DNA of 6,193 nt from Vulcanimicrobiota bacterium (GTDB lineage: Bacteria; Vulcanimicrobiota; Vulcanimicrobiia; Vulcanimicrobiales; Vulcanimicrobiaceae), in assembly GCA_003133185.1 (NCBI GenBank), contig PKWF01000074.1:1-6193 (forward strand), read 5' to 3'. The notes below the pieces were generated by a model. It ran no database searches, was not told the origin of the DNA, and saw only the letters and a list, made by a program, of their open reading frames with translations. Positions 1-6,193 of this stretch are shown one piece after another. Within the stretch, counting starts at the first letter, position 1. Every line of letters starts with the position of its first letter. The position numbers and the translations under genes were made by a program.

Positions 1-503
1 TGGCAACGCGAGAGGATGGTTACGGGTAACTTCTCGGGTTCGGTGGTCGCGAGAATGAACACGGCGTGCGGCGGGGGCTCCTCGAGCGTTTTGAGGAAGG
101 CGTTGGCGCCTTCTTTGGTGAGCATGTGCGCCTCGTCGACGATGTAAATCTTCATGCGCATCGTCGCGGGGGCAAACTTCACCGCTTCTCGGAGTGCTCG
201 AACCTCGTCGATTCCCCGGTTGCTCGCGGCATCGATTTCCAGGACGTCGAGCGCCGTACCAGCCAGGATCGCCAGGCAGTTTTCGCAGGTGTTGTCCGGC
301 GTGGGAGTCGGCCCGTGGATGCAGTTGATACAACGCGCCAGGATCTTGGCCGCCGAGGTCTTTCCCGAACCGCGCGGGCCCGAAAAGAGATATGCGTGAG
401 CGAACTTGCCACTCTCAATTGCCGAGGTCAGGGTGCGGACGACAGCGTCTTGGCCGACGAGATCGGCAAAGGTTCGGGGGCGCCAGGTGCGGTACAGGGA
501 CAC
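1..503 (-). CDS. dnaX: DNA polymerase III subunit gamma/tau, N-terminal part (runs off left edge)
   Basis: This is the clamp-loader ATPase that loads the beta sliding clamp in the replisome. Translating the minus strand from a GTG at 503-501 gives 167 codons with no stop to the window edge. The N-terminus [19 protein letters not shown] is the classic DnaX opening. Walker A is GPRGSGKT (residues 42-49). Four zinc-module cysteines lie at 58, 61, 73 and 76. The conserved DAASNRGID is at 91-99, Walker B IYIVDEAH at 119-126, and a sensor-1 region ATTEPEKLP ends in SRC, which holds the arginine finger. An in-frame TAA at 518-516 limits the start to TTG 512 or GTG 503. GTG 503 is preferred because AAAGG lies 9 nt upstream and the protein then begins in the family's usual way. 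The gamma/tau tail and any frameshift site lie outside the window. It is divergent from recQ. Identity is close to certain. Confidence 0.97.
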   Translation of the reverse strand, partial: MSLYRTWRPRTFADLVGQDAVVRTLTSAIESGKFAHAYLFSGPRGSGKTSAAKILARCINCIHGPTPTPDNTCENCLAILAGTALDVLEIDAASNRGIDEVRALREAVKFAPATMRMKIYIVDEAHMLTKEGANAFLKTLEEPPPHAVFILATTEPEKLPVTILSRC

Positions 504-512
504 GACGATCAA

Positions 513-517
513 CCTTT
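513..517 (-). promoter_or_regulatory. Ribosome binding site of dnaX
   Basis: On the minus strand AAAGG (517 to 513) lies 9 nt before the GTG at 503. It would sit directly against the alternative TTG at 512, with no spacing. It therefore favours the GTG as the start. Confidence 0.6.
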
Positions 518-523
518 AGCAGG

Positions 524-562
524 TCGTTTCGAGGCGCCTGCCGGAGGGTAGGGTTGAAACGA
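524..562. repeat. Imperfect 9-bp inverted repeat in the dnaX/recQ gap
   Basis: TCGTTTCGA (524-532) and TTGAAACGA (554-562) are inverted copies matching at 8 of 9 positions, with a 21-bp spacer. The arm centres are 30 bp apart, close to three helical turns, so a dimeric regulator could contact both arms on one DNA face. The right arm covers the -35-like TTGAAA. The left arm lies just upstream of the dnaX ribosome binding site. An operator role is inference; an 8/9 match can arise by chance. Confidence 0.3.
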
Positions 563-637
563 GTCGCCCCGGGAGCAGGTTATGAGAATTGCTTCCCAAG
601 TGAGCGAACTTACTTTTTTGGGTTCCTTGTTAGAAAG

Positions 638-2281
638 ATGCCCGTGAATTTGCGCGCAGCGCTCCAAGAGAAATTTGGGTTCGACAAGTTTTATCCCGGC
701 CAGGAAGACGTGGTATCGCGCGTCCTACGAGGCCAGGATACCCTGGCAATTCTCGCCACGGGCGCCGGCAAGAGTCTAACCTACCAGCTGCCGGCACTCT
801 TGCTCGAAGGAACCACGATCGTCGTCAGCCCCTTGATTGCGCTGATGAAGGATCAGCTCGACATGCTGCGCGAGCGGAATATTACCGACGTCGTCGCGCT
901 CAACTCGACGCTTTCGGAGGACCAGGAGCTGCGGACTCGGGAGCGCGTCCGCTCGGGGAAGATCCGGATCGTGTACACGACCCCCGAAAAGCTCGAAGAT
1001 CAAGCCTTCTTGGCGCTCCTCAAAGGGCTACGCATCCCGCTCTTCGTCGTCGACGAGGCTCACTGCATCAGTCAGTGGGGACACGACTTCCGGCCCGCCT
1101 ATCTCGCGCTGGGCTCCGTCATCGCTCGGCTGGGCCACCCGACGGTGCTCGCGCTGACGGCGACGGCCACTCCTTCGGTCAGAGAGGACATTCTCCATCA
1201 GCTCGGCATCGATCAAGTCAAACCGATCGTGCGCGGTTTCGACCGGCCAAACTTGATCTACGAATCGCGCAAGGCCGACAAGGAAGCCGATAAGTTCAAA
1301 ATCCTCTCGGCACTCTTCGAAGGCCCCAACCCTCTCAAGGGTACCGGCATCATCTACACGGCGACGATCAAAAACGCATTAGAGGTTCAAAGCTACCTGA
1401 CGCGTGAGCTGGGCGTACCGGCAGCCGTGTACCATTCGAAGCTGCACAAAGAGGATCGCACATCCGTCCATAATCTCTTCATGGAGGAAGAGATCCGCGC
1501 GGTCGTGGCGACCAACGCCTTCGGCTTGGGAATCGACAAACCGAACATCCGGTTCGTGTTGCATTACGATCTTCCGGGCTCCCTCGAAGCCTACACGCAA
1601 GAGGCCGGCCGAGCCGGCCGCGACGGCCTGCCTTCACGATGCATCCTCATCTACCGCATGAGCGATACTCGCGTGCAGAATTACTTCCTGACCGGAAAGT
1701 ATCCCGACGTTGAAGAGGTTCAACGAGTTTTCGGCACGATCGAAGTCTTCGGCGATCAGGCTGAGGGCGTTTCGATGGTCGACCTTCGGAAGATCTTGCA
1801 GTTGCCGTTGACCAAGCTCAAAGTAATTCTGGCGCTTCTGAAAAAATCGGGCTATATCGAGCACTCCGCAAAATCCGCCTACGCCTTGACCGAGGCCGTC
1901 CGCAAGAACCGCGACCTCATTTTGAACCTAGCCAACTACGATACGAAGAAATCGTACGATCAGAGCAAGCTCGCGATGATGTTGCAGTATGCGGAGACGG
2001 TATCGTGCCGGCGTCGCTTCATTCTGAACTATTTCGGCGAAGATTTCGACGCGGTAAACTGCGGTGCGTGCGACAACTGCCTCCGAGCGCTTCGGCGCGG
2101 AGTCGACGAGCTGGCCGCTACGGGCGGATTTCGGATTGCCGATGTCGTGCAGCATTCGAAGTTCGGTGTGGGGACGGTCGAACGTGCCGAGCGAGACTTG
2201 GTAACGGTTCTGTTCCCCAGCGTCGGCTATAAGACGCTTCTGGCGTCGGCCGTCCGCCGTGCCGAACCGCAAATTGCGTAG
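638..2281 (+). CDS. recQ: RecQ-family ATP-dependent 3'-5' DNA helicase with a UvrD/PcrA-like C-terminal tail
   Basis: This superfamily 2 helicase of 547 aa unwinds DNA in recombination and fork repair. In order: motif 0 (F17, Q22), Walker A TGAGKS (41-46), motif Ia [11 protein letters not shown] (63-73), DEAH (139-142), the RecQ aromatic-rich loop [13 protein letters not shown] (143-155), motif III TATAT (174-178), motif V AFGLGID (294-300) and motif [12 protein letters not shown] (321-330). Zinc cysteines are C457, C475, C478 and C481. About 100 residues separate the motor from most of the zinc module, with a winged-helix-like stretch near 375-420. No winged helix or HRDC domain follows the zinc site. 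Residues 500-545 instead resemble the Tudor-like end of UvrD/PcrA. ATG 638 is chosen, but a GTG two codons on (644) is better spaced from the weak AGAAAG at 632-637. The frame is open upstream, but only into DNA antisense to dnaX. The next gene overlaps its end. Confidence 0.95.
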   Translation: MPVNLRAALQEKFGFDKFYPGQEDVVSRVLRGQDTLAILATGAGKSLTYQLPALLLEGTTIVVSPLIALMKDQLDMLRERNITDVVALNSTLSEDQELRTRERVRSGKIRIVYTTPEKLEDQAFLALLKGLRIPLFVVDEAHCISQWGHDFRPAYLALGSVIARLGHPTVLALTATATPSVREDILHQLGIDQVKPIVRGFDRPNLIYESRKADKEADKFKILSALFEGPNPLKGTGIIYTATIKNALEVQSYLTRELGVPAAVYHSKLHKEDRTSVHNLFMEEEIRAVVATNAFGLGIDKPNIRFVLHYDLPGSLEAYTQEAGRAGRDGLPSRCILIYRMSDTRVQNYFLTGKYPDVEEVQRVFGTIEVFGDQAEGVSMVDLRKILQLPLTKLKVILALLKKSGYIEHSAKSAYALTEAVRKNRDLILNLANYDTKKSYDQSKLAMMLQYAETVSCRRRFILNYFGEDFDAVNCGACDNCLRALRRGVDELAATGGFRIADVVQHSKFGVGTVERAERDLVTVLFPSVGYKTLLASAVRRAEPQIA

Positions 2282-3875
2282 GCTGGCCCCTCTCCTTTTC
2301 ACGTTCGTTGCGCTCTGCGCGTCCGCACGCGCTCAAACGCCGCCGCCTTCACCATCACCCTCCCCTTCGGCGGCGCCCGTGCCTTCGGCGAGCGCCGCCG
2401 CAAGCCCGACGCCGACGCCGCCGCCTATTACGGTGCAACCGCAAGCGGCATCGGTACCGGTGGGCACCGCGGTGAACCTAACCGTCGGTTCCGCTATCGT
2501 CCCGCTCTCCGCGGCCGTACGTGACCCGTCAATCGCCTCCGCCGCAATCGACCAGCCGTCGCAGCGGCTGAGTATTATCGGGAAATCACCGGGTGCGACG
2601 ATCGTCACGGTTAGCGATGCTCGCGGGCTGCGGGTCGACGTGCCGGTGCGCGTCGCCTATTACGCCGGCACGATTGCGCCGTACGTCAAACTCGAGGTTA
2701 CCGGAGACCCGGCATCTAGCGATTTCGTTCGCGAACAGGTAGCGCGAGCGGTACAAAGCGCGGCCGGCTTGCGTCCCGGCGCGCAGGTTCTCGTTACACC
2801 CGACGACGTGCCGTTTCAAGGTTCTCTCGACCAAGACGATGTGGCCGCGTTCAACGTTCCGGTTCTCATTCAGGCCAAAGACGATTTCGAGGTGGACGGC
2901 GCGACGCACGTGGAGGTCCGCAACGTCGCCGTCCCGCGAATCTCGCCCGACTCTTTGATGGTCAGCGATTACCCCGAGCGCTTGACGGAGAACGGTACGC
3001 TCTTCACCGCCGATCTCCGCGTGCAGCAACCCTCGCGCTTTCTGTACTTTCATTACAACCCTCCGGGGCAGCCCGATCGCCGGATCGTCTTGCGGGCGCA
3101 GAATCTCTCACGCGAACCGTCGATCGTGCAAGTCATCAGCGATCGAGGGGGGCCGTCGACCAACGAGATGGAGGCGGGCCACGTCGCCACCAAGCGCTTT
3201 CTGGTCGACGTCGAGCAGAATCAGGGACGACTGCTCACCCTGGACGGCAACACGTCGGTCAACATCGCACAGCAAGATCTTCCTGCCGGAAGCATCGTCT
3301 GCAGCCTGTTGCAGCTTCGCGTGCTCTCGGGAGGAAACGTCCACCTCACGCTCGTCGCGCAAGACGCGTCCGCAGATCCGTCCGACGCGATCGCCGGCAA
3401 CGAACTGTTGGAAAGCGCCCACAAACACGCTCGCGGCATCTACCCGATTGCGGAGTTTCATTTTGCGACTCTTTGGAGAGTCGATGGGGATTATTTAGAG
3501 CTTCCGATCGGCGAGCTGCCGTTGCCAAACGATCTGCAGGGACAGGCACTTTCGGGTGACTACGGCGTCTTGCAATCCTTTGTGGTAAACGTCGAAAACC
3601 CACTGCCGACGCCGCAAGCGGTCGCCATCTACGAAAACCCGCGCGGCGGCCACGCTACGGGCACCTATATCATCGACGGCGTCCTGGTGCAGTCCCATCA
3701 AGTCCCGCCCTTCTCTCGATACAAGGTACGGCAGTACGTCGTTCCCGCGCACGGCTTCGTTCGAGTGACGATCGCGACGATGCCCGAAGCCGGATCGAGC
3801 CTTCCTCTTCGCCTGATCTTTGCACCCGACGACGGAAGCGTCGCGCCGAGCGCACCGGGCTCCCCGATTTACTAA
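2259..3875 (+). CDS. Sec-exported protein with pilus-secretin-N-like domain, function unknown
   Basis: I do not recognise the 538-aa protein as a whole. Residues 1-26 look like a Sec signal peptide: basic PNRKLRR, a hydrophobic core [15 protein letters not shown], and probable cleavage after ARA-Q26 or at A25. Residues 27-56 are a Pro/Ser/Ala/Thr linker. Residues 58-132 ([11 protein letters not shown], dps[21 protein letters not shown]) follow the pattern of the N-terminal domain of CpaC-type pilus secretins; a Big-like adhesion domain is an alternative. Residues 145-175 may be a small alpha/beta domain. Residues 225-522 are beta-rich with no secretin core, transmembrane segment or anchor, so a periplasmic or secreted location is likely. 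The GTG at 2259 overlaps recQ by 23 nt; a TTG at 2274 would overlap by 8 nt and keep the signal peptide. Neither has a clear ribosome binding site, suggesting coupling to recQ translation. Confidence 0.85.
   Translation: MPNRKLRRLAPLLFTFVALCASARAQTPPPSPSPSPSAAPVPSASAAASPTPTPPPITVQPQAASVPVGTAVNLTVGSAIVPLSAAVRDPSIASAAIDQPSQRLSIIGKSPGATIVTVSDARGLRVDVPVRVAYYAGTIAPYVKLEVTGDPASSDFVREQVARAVQSAAGLRPGAQVLVTPDDVPFQGSLDQDDVAAFNVPVLIQAKDDFEVDGATHVEVRNVAVPRISPDSLMVSDYPERLTENGTLFTADLRVQQPSRFLYFHYNPPGQPDRRIVLRAQNLSREPSIVQVISDRGGPSTNEMEAGHVATKRFLVDVEQNQGRLLTLDGNTSVNIAQQDLPAGSIVCSLLQLRVLSGGNVHLTLVAQDASADPSDAIAGNELLESAHKHARGIYPIAEFHFATLWRVDGDYLELPIGELPLPNDLQGQALSGDYGVLQSFVVNVENPLPTPQAVAIYENPRGGHATGTYIIDGVLVQSHQVPPFSRYKVRQYVVPAHGFVRVTIATMPEAGSSLPLRLIFAPDDGSVAPSAPGSPIY
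2337..2426 (+). repeat. Low-complexity Pro/Ser/Ala-coding tract
   Basis: This encodes residues 27-56 of the exported protein, made almost only of Pro, Ser, Ala and Thr, with runs such as [10 protein letters not shown] and SPTPTPPP. It follows the predicted signal-peptide cleavage site. It probably acts as a flexible or wall-spanning linker between the export signal and the first folded domain. The codons vary, so it is a compositional tract and not an exact DNA repeat. Confidence 0.75.
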
Positions 3876-4903
3876 AGCCCCTTCCCGCAGATCGCCTCGT
3901 AGACGCGCTTGACTTCGCCGGCGCTAGCGTCCCACGAGAAGCGAGCGATTGCGCCCGCGCGGACGCGCGACGCGCTGGACTCCCAATCGCCGCGTAACGC
4001 CGCCTCCAGCATCGCAGTCCACGCGACGGCATCGTCGATCGAAGCGATGCCTCCGTCGTCGCCGACGATCTCGGGCAGCGAGGTTCGATCCGACACGACG
4101 CACGGCACTCCGGAGCATAACGCCTGAGCCGCCGCGTAGCCGAAGCCCTCATAACGCGAGGGAACCGCGACGACGGCAGCCTCGCGGTAGAGCGCGATCA
4201 GCTCTTCGCGCGCAACGTACCCGCGCAGCTCCAATCGCTCTGCCACACCCAAACGGCCGGCGAGTTCCTCGCACTCTCGCGCATACGGCGTCTGTGGCCC
4301 GACGCAGACGATTCGCGCCCCCTTCAACTGCGGCAGCACTCGAATCAGGAGCTTGAGGTTCTTGCGGCGTTCGACGGTTCCCACGGCTAGAATCGTGCGG
4401 CCGTCGCCGCCATTGCGAGCGACATCGCAGAACTCTTGTGCAACGCCCGGATAAACGACCCGCACCGCCGCGCGATCGATGCCGGCGAGAACCTCGAGCA
4501 ATGCGTCGCGAGAAAAGAACGAATCGACGACGATGGCCGCCGCATGCCGGTACCGCTCGAGTGAGAAGCGCCCAAAATAGTACCGTGCGTACGGTCGCGC
4601 ATGCGCTTGGACGTGAAGCCACGCCACGTCGTGCACCGTAACGACGATCGGCATCCCGACGAACAGGGGCATCGTTCCCGAAGCGCAGTGCAGAAGATCG
4701 GCTCCGCTGGCGCGTGCGCGCAACGGGAGAATCACCTGATCCCACAACACTCGCCGGTCGAATCGCCAAGGGTCCAATCGCGGTTCCCGCAGCTCGACGA
4801 CGTTCAATTGTTGGCGCCGCAACGCGCGCGACAATCCTGCAACGTATTCACCGATTCCAGTTGCCGTGCCGACGCAGAGTTGCGCGTCGAGCGCGACCTT
4901 CAC
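3872..4903 (-). CDS. GT4-family glycosyltransferase (GT-B fold)
   Basis: This 343-aa protein probably transfers a sugar from a nucleotide-sugar donor to a cell-surface glycan or lipid precursor in the cytoplasm. The N-terminal Rossmann half starts MKVALDAQ with a Gly-rich loop GTATGIGEY (12-20), and includes VTVHDVAWL (88-96) and VDSFFSRDAL (126-135). The C-terminal donor-binding half has ILAVGTVERRKNLKLLI (171-187) and VPSRYEGFG (247-255), then SGVPCVVSDRTSLPEIVGD (264-282). These are standard GT4 signatures, most like mannosyltransferase-type members. In the EX7E motif the first Glu is E252, but the second position is Gln (Q260, codon CAG). No transmembrane segment is seen. The GTG start (4903-4901) overlaps the TPR gene's TGA as GTGA, implying translational coupling. 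Donor and acceptor cannot be read from sequence. Confidence 0.92.
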   Translation of the reverse strand: MKVALDAQLCVGTATGIGEYVAGLSRALRRQQLNVVELREPRLDPWRFDRRVLWDQVILPLRARASGADLLHCASGTMPLFVGMPIVVTVHDVAWLHVQAHARPYARYYFGRFSLERYRHAAAIVVDSFFSRDALLEVLAGIDRAAVRVVYPGVAQEFCDVARNGGDGRTILAVGTVERRKNLKLLIRVLPQLKGARIVCVGPQTPYARECEELAGRLGVAERLELRGYVAREELIALYREAAVVAVPSRYEGFGYAAAQALCSGVPCVVSDRTSLPEIVGDDGGIASIDDAVAWTAMLEAALRGDWESSASRVRAGAIARFSWDASAGEVKRVYEAICGKGL

Positions 4904-5766
4904 CGCAAATCTCGTTCCAGCGCGCTAACCATCAACGCCTTGGGGTCGAGCGCACGGGCACGCGTCAGATACGTTATCGCGGCGGTGCGGTCGCCTTTCT
5001 GCAGAGAGACGACACCCAAACCGGCGATGGCGTCGGCGCTTCCGGGATCGATGTCGGCCGCTCGCGCAAAGAGCGCTTCGGCGCGGCTCCGCTCGACCAG
5101 TAAGTCGGCCTGATTGGCGGCGGCAATCGCGTACCGCTCGGAAAGCGGCGCCAGGGCGACCGCGGACTCAAAGTCCGAGAAGGCGATGCGCAGCCACGCT
5201 CGTTGCGCCTCGCTCCCCGGCACTTTTCTCCATGCGACTTGGTTGGCGAAGAGGCCCATCTGCCATTGCGCTTCGGCAACGGCATCGGGATGCGTCGCGC
5301 GGCGGCTCAGACGCAGCTCTAGTAATCGCTCGAGCGCGTACGCGGCTTGCGGATCGTTAACGGCAAGCCGTTGCGCCGCCGCTCGTACGGCGTCCGAGTC
5401 GAACGCAGCAAGAGAGTATTCCAGCGCCAGCTGGGCTTGACCGCGGGCGCCCGCAATGCGCGCCAACAACTCGTCCCGGCTCGGCGACGCCGGCAGGCGC
5501 ACCGCGTCTCGCTGCGCCGAGAGTACGTCGCCTCGTTCCAGTGCGCGCTCCGCCAGAGTAGACTCGACGTAGGATGCGGGTGCGAGACGATCGAGTACGT
5601 CGTAGACCGCGTCGCCAAAGCGAGCGGGAATCCGCCGGGGAAGCGTTCCGCCTGCGGCGGCGCGAGCATCCAACGAATCTGAAGCCAACTGCACGAGAAC
5701 CAGGGCAACGAGCAGCGCAAAAGCCGTCGCGCCGACGATCGCGCGGAAGAAAACGAATCGACGCAG
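4900..5766 (-). CDS. Membrane-anchored TPR-repeat protein
   Basis: No specific family was recognised. From the GTG at 5694 the protein is 264 aa, but the frame stays open upstream and encodes RRFVFFRAIVGATAF followed by ALLVALVLV: two arginines and a long hydrophobic stretch, as in an N-terminal membrane anchor. No ATG, GTG or TTG lies upstream of 5694 in this frame before the stop at 5829-5827. A CTG at 5766-5764 has AGGT 9 nt before it, so I place the start there (288 aa). The remainder is helical and Ala-rich. The clearest TPR unit covers about 34 residues from SADAIAGLGVVSLQKGDRTA to RARALDPK near the C-terminus, preceded by a probable unit at EALFARAADIDPG. The anchor and basic N-terminus suggest a periplasmic TPR domain acting as an assembly scaffold. 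It lies between the barrel and glycosyltransferase genes and overlaps the latter by 4 nt. The reading frame is secure; the start is not. Confidence 0.8.
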   Translation of the reverse strand: MRRFVFFRAIVGATAFALLVALVLVQLASDSLDARAAAGGTLPRRIPARFGDAVYDVLDRLAPASYVESTLAERALERGDVLSAQRDAVRLPASPSRDELLARIAGARGQAQLALEYSLAAFDSDAVRAAAQRLAVNDPQAAYALERLLELRLSRRATHPDAVAEAQWQMGLFANQVAWRKVPGSEAQRAWLRIAFSDFESAVALAPLSERYAIAAANQADLLVERSRAEALFARAADIDPGSADAIAGLGVVSLQKGDRTAAITYLTRARALDPKALMVSALERDLR

Positions 5767-5775
5767 AGTCGGTTG

Positions 5776-5779
5776 ACCT
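5776..5779 (-). promoter_or_regulatory. Candidate ribosome binding site for the CTG start of the TPR gene
   Basis: On the minus strand AGGT (5779 to 5776) overlaps the TAG stop (5780-5778) of the upstream barrel gene and lies 9 nt before the CTG at 5766. The GTG at 5694 has no purine-rich sequence before it. The match is short, so this supports the CTG start without proving it. Confidence 0.35.
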
Positions 5780-6193
5780 AGAACTTGACGGTAAAGTTCA
5801 AGTCTCCGCCGTTTTGGGTGTAGCCATTAACCGGCGGCAGCAGGCTGTCGCCAAGGCGGTCTTGGTACGCGGAGATCGAGAGCGTGCTCGATAAGTACGG
5901 GATATTGTAGGTTAAGCCGCCCGCGTATTTGTTGTTCACCGCGTCCAGATTCACGAGGCCGGGAGGCGCGTAGGCACCGTACAACCGTTGAGCGTCGTAG
6001 TTGAAGTTCAACGTCAACCCGTGGAATACGGGCACCGCCAGGCCCGCGCCCAACGAGAGTCTATTCGAGCCCGAATAGTCGGGCGCGGTCAAGGCAACGT
6101 TCGCGTTGGGAAGCTGCCAGGATGTCGCTTCACCGCCCGGGGGCTCCAAGCCGGCGATGTCGTTGAGCGTTACGTGTTCGTACTGGCCGGAAA
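5778..6193 (-). CDS. Outer-membrane beta-barrel protein, C-terminal part (5' end off right edge)
   Basis: The minus-strand frame is open from the right edge to a TAG at 5780-5778, giving the last 137 residues. It alternates polar and hydrophobic residues in strand-length blocks rich in Gly, Tyr, Asn and Ser: RLSLGAGLAVPV, GLTLNFNYDAQRLYG, AGGLTYNIPY, STLSISAYQDR. It ends in GGDLNFTVKF, an amphipathic last strand with a terminal Phe, the established signature recognised by the BAM complex. Two sequence-poor loops (near EPPGGEATSW and YAPPGLVNLD) fit extracellular loops. The barrel's role as porin, adhesin or exporter cannot be read from this fragment. A TTG at 6149 is internal to the open frame and not a credible start. 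It is the first gene visible in the minus-strand run, 11 nt before the probable TPR start. Confidence 0.85.
   Translation of the reverse strand, partial: SGQYEHVTLNDIAGLEPPGGEATSWQLPNANVALTAPDYSGSNRLSLGAGLAVPVFHGLTLNFNYDAQRLYGAYAPPGLVNLDAVNNKYAGGLTYNIPYLSSTLSISAYQDRLGDSLLPPVNGYTQNGGDLNFTVKF

Larger units (their letters stand above)
504..637. promoter_or_regulatory. Divergent dnaX/recQ intergenic region
   Basis: This 134-bp gap lies between the two divergent starts and must hold promoter elements for both genes. On the plus strand TTGAAA (554-559) resembles a -35 box, but the only -10-like hexamer, TATGAG (581-586), lies 21 bp away, which is too far for a standard sigma-70 promoter. On the minus strand CATAAC (584-579) is a weak -10 with no good -35. 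No RNA gene was recognised. The assignment as regulatory rests on position; no promoter can be pinpointed. Confidence 0.45.

Noticed and set aside
66..551. Plus-strand open frame across the dnaX region
   Set aside because: It is antisense to unmistakable DnaX sequence. Long shadow frames are common in GC-rich DNA.
595..622. CCCAA (595-599) with TTGGG (618-622) as a terminator-like hairpin near a T run
   Set aside because: The stem is only 5 bp with an 18-nt loop, the T run lies inside the loop side and not after the stem, and no gene ends here.
392..637. Upstream extension of the recQ frame to a possible start at 392
   Set aside because: The added 82 residues are Arg/Gly/Ser-rich and lie partly antisense to dnaX. 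RecQ homology begins right after ATG 638 with the usual short lead into the helicase domain.
504..637. SRP (4.5S) RNA gene, which often lies beside dnaX
   Set aside because: The conserved SRP core around the GGAA loop (GGTCCGGAAGGAAGCAGC type) is absent on both strands, and no long hairpin spans the region.
2259..2340. Lipoprotein signal (Cys20 of the exported protein)
   Set aside because: The residues before Cys are VAL, not a normal lipobox (small residue at -1), while ARA before Gln26 fits signal peptidase I.
4149..4769. A 206-aa minus-strand frame inside the glycosyltransferase gene, and similar Arg-rich frames at 3949-4356 and 4601-5113
   Set aside because: All are rich in Arg, Ser and Ala, lack recognisable motifs, and lie in other frames of well-supported genes.
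5781..5799. GAACTT (5781-5786) and AAGTTC (5794-5799) as a hairpin at the end of the barrel gene
   Set aside because: These bases encode the last barrel strand NFTVKF. The 6-bp stem lies inside the coding region, has no T run, and transcription probably continues into the TPR gene.
1..6193. Mobile element, CRISPR array, toxin-antitoxin or defence system
   Set aside because: No direct-repeat arrays, terminal inverted repeats, transposase, integrase or small paired toxin/antitoxin frames were seen. RecQ here has no defence-type partner genes beside it.

Overview
The window is GC-rich chromosomal DNA from a diderm (Gram-negative-type) bacterium. The diderm call rests on a beta-barrel protein that ends in the terminal Phe typical of outer membrane proteins, and on a Sec-exported protein. 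The barrel and the unfamiliar secreted protein resemble, from memory only, sequences of uncultured phyla such as Candidatus Eremiobacterota (WPS-2). That placement is a low-confidence impression. I see no rRNA, tRNA, IS element, CRISPR array or phage gene.

Layout. (1) Bases 1-503, minus strand: the first 167 codons of dnaX (DNA polymerase III gamma/tau, clamp loader). The gene runs off the left edge. (2) Bases 504-637: a divergent dnaX/recQ intergenic region with a 9-bp imperfect inverted repeat and no clear sigma-70 promoter. (3) Bases 638-2281, plus strand: a RecQ-family helicase with an intact motor and zinc module. It has no HRDC domain and ends in a short domain resembling the UvrD/PcrA C-terminal Tudor-like domain. 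(4) Bases 2259-3875, plus strand: an exported protein with a Pro/Ser/Ala linker, a domain like the N-terminal domain of pilus secretins, and a long unrecognised beta-rich part. Its start overlaps the end of recQ. (5) Minus strand, transcribed right to left: the 3' end of an outer-membrane beta-barrel gene (6193-5778), a membrane-anchored TPR protein (probable start at a CTG, 5766, to 4900) and a GT4 glycosyltransferase (4903-3872). The secreted-protein gene and the glycosyltransferase gene converge and share 4 bases at their stop codons.

How the genes fit together. dnaX and recQ form a divergent DNA replication/repair pair. The minus-strand barrel-TPR-glycosyltransferase set has an 11-nt gap and a 4-nt GTGA overlap, so it reads as one envelope-related transcription unit, possibly for export or assembly of a glycan. 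The substrate cannot be deduced. Coding density is very high; the only untranslated stretch over 20 nt is 504-637.

No clearly new multi-gene system is visible. The points most worth following are the Tudor-like tail and rearranged C-terminal half of RecQ, the probable CTG start of the TPR protein, the Glu-to-Gln change in the glycosyltransferase EX7E motif, and the orphan secreted protein coupled to recQ.
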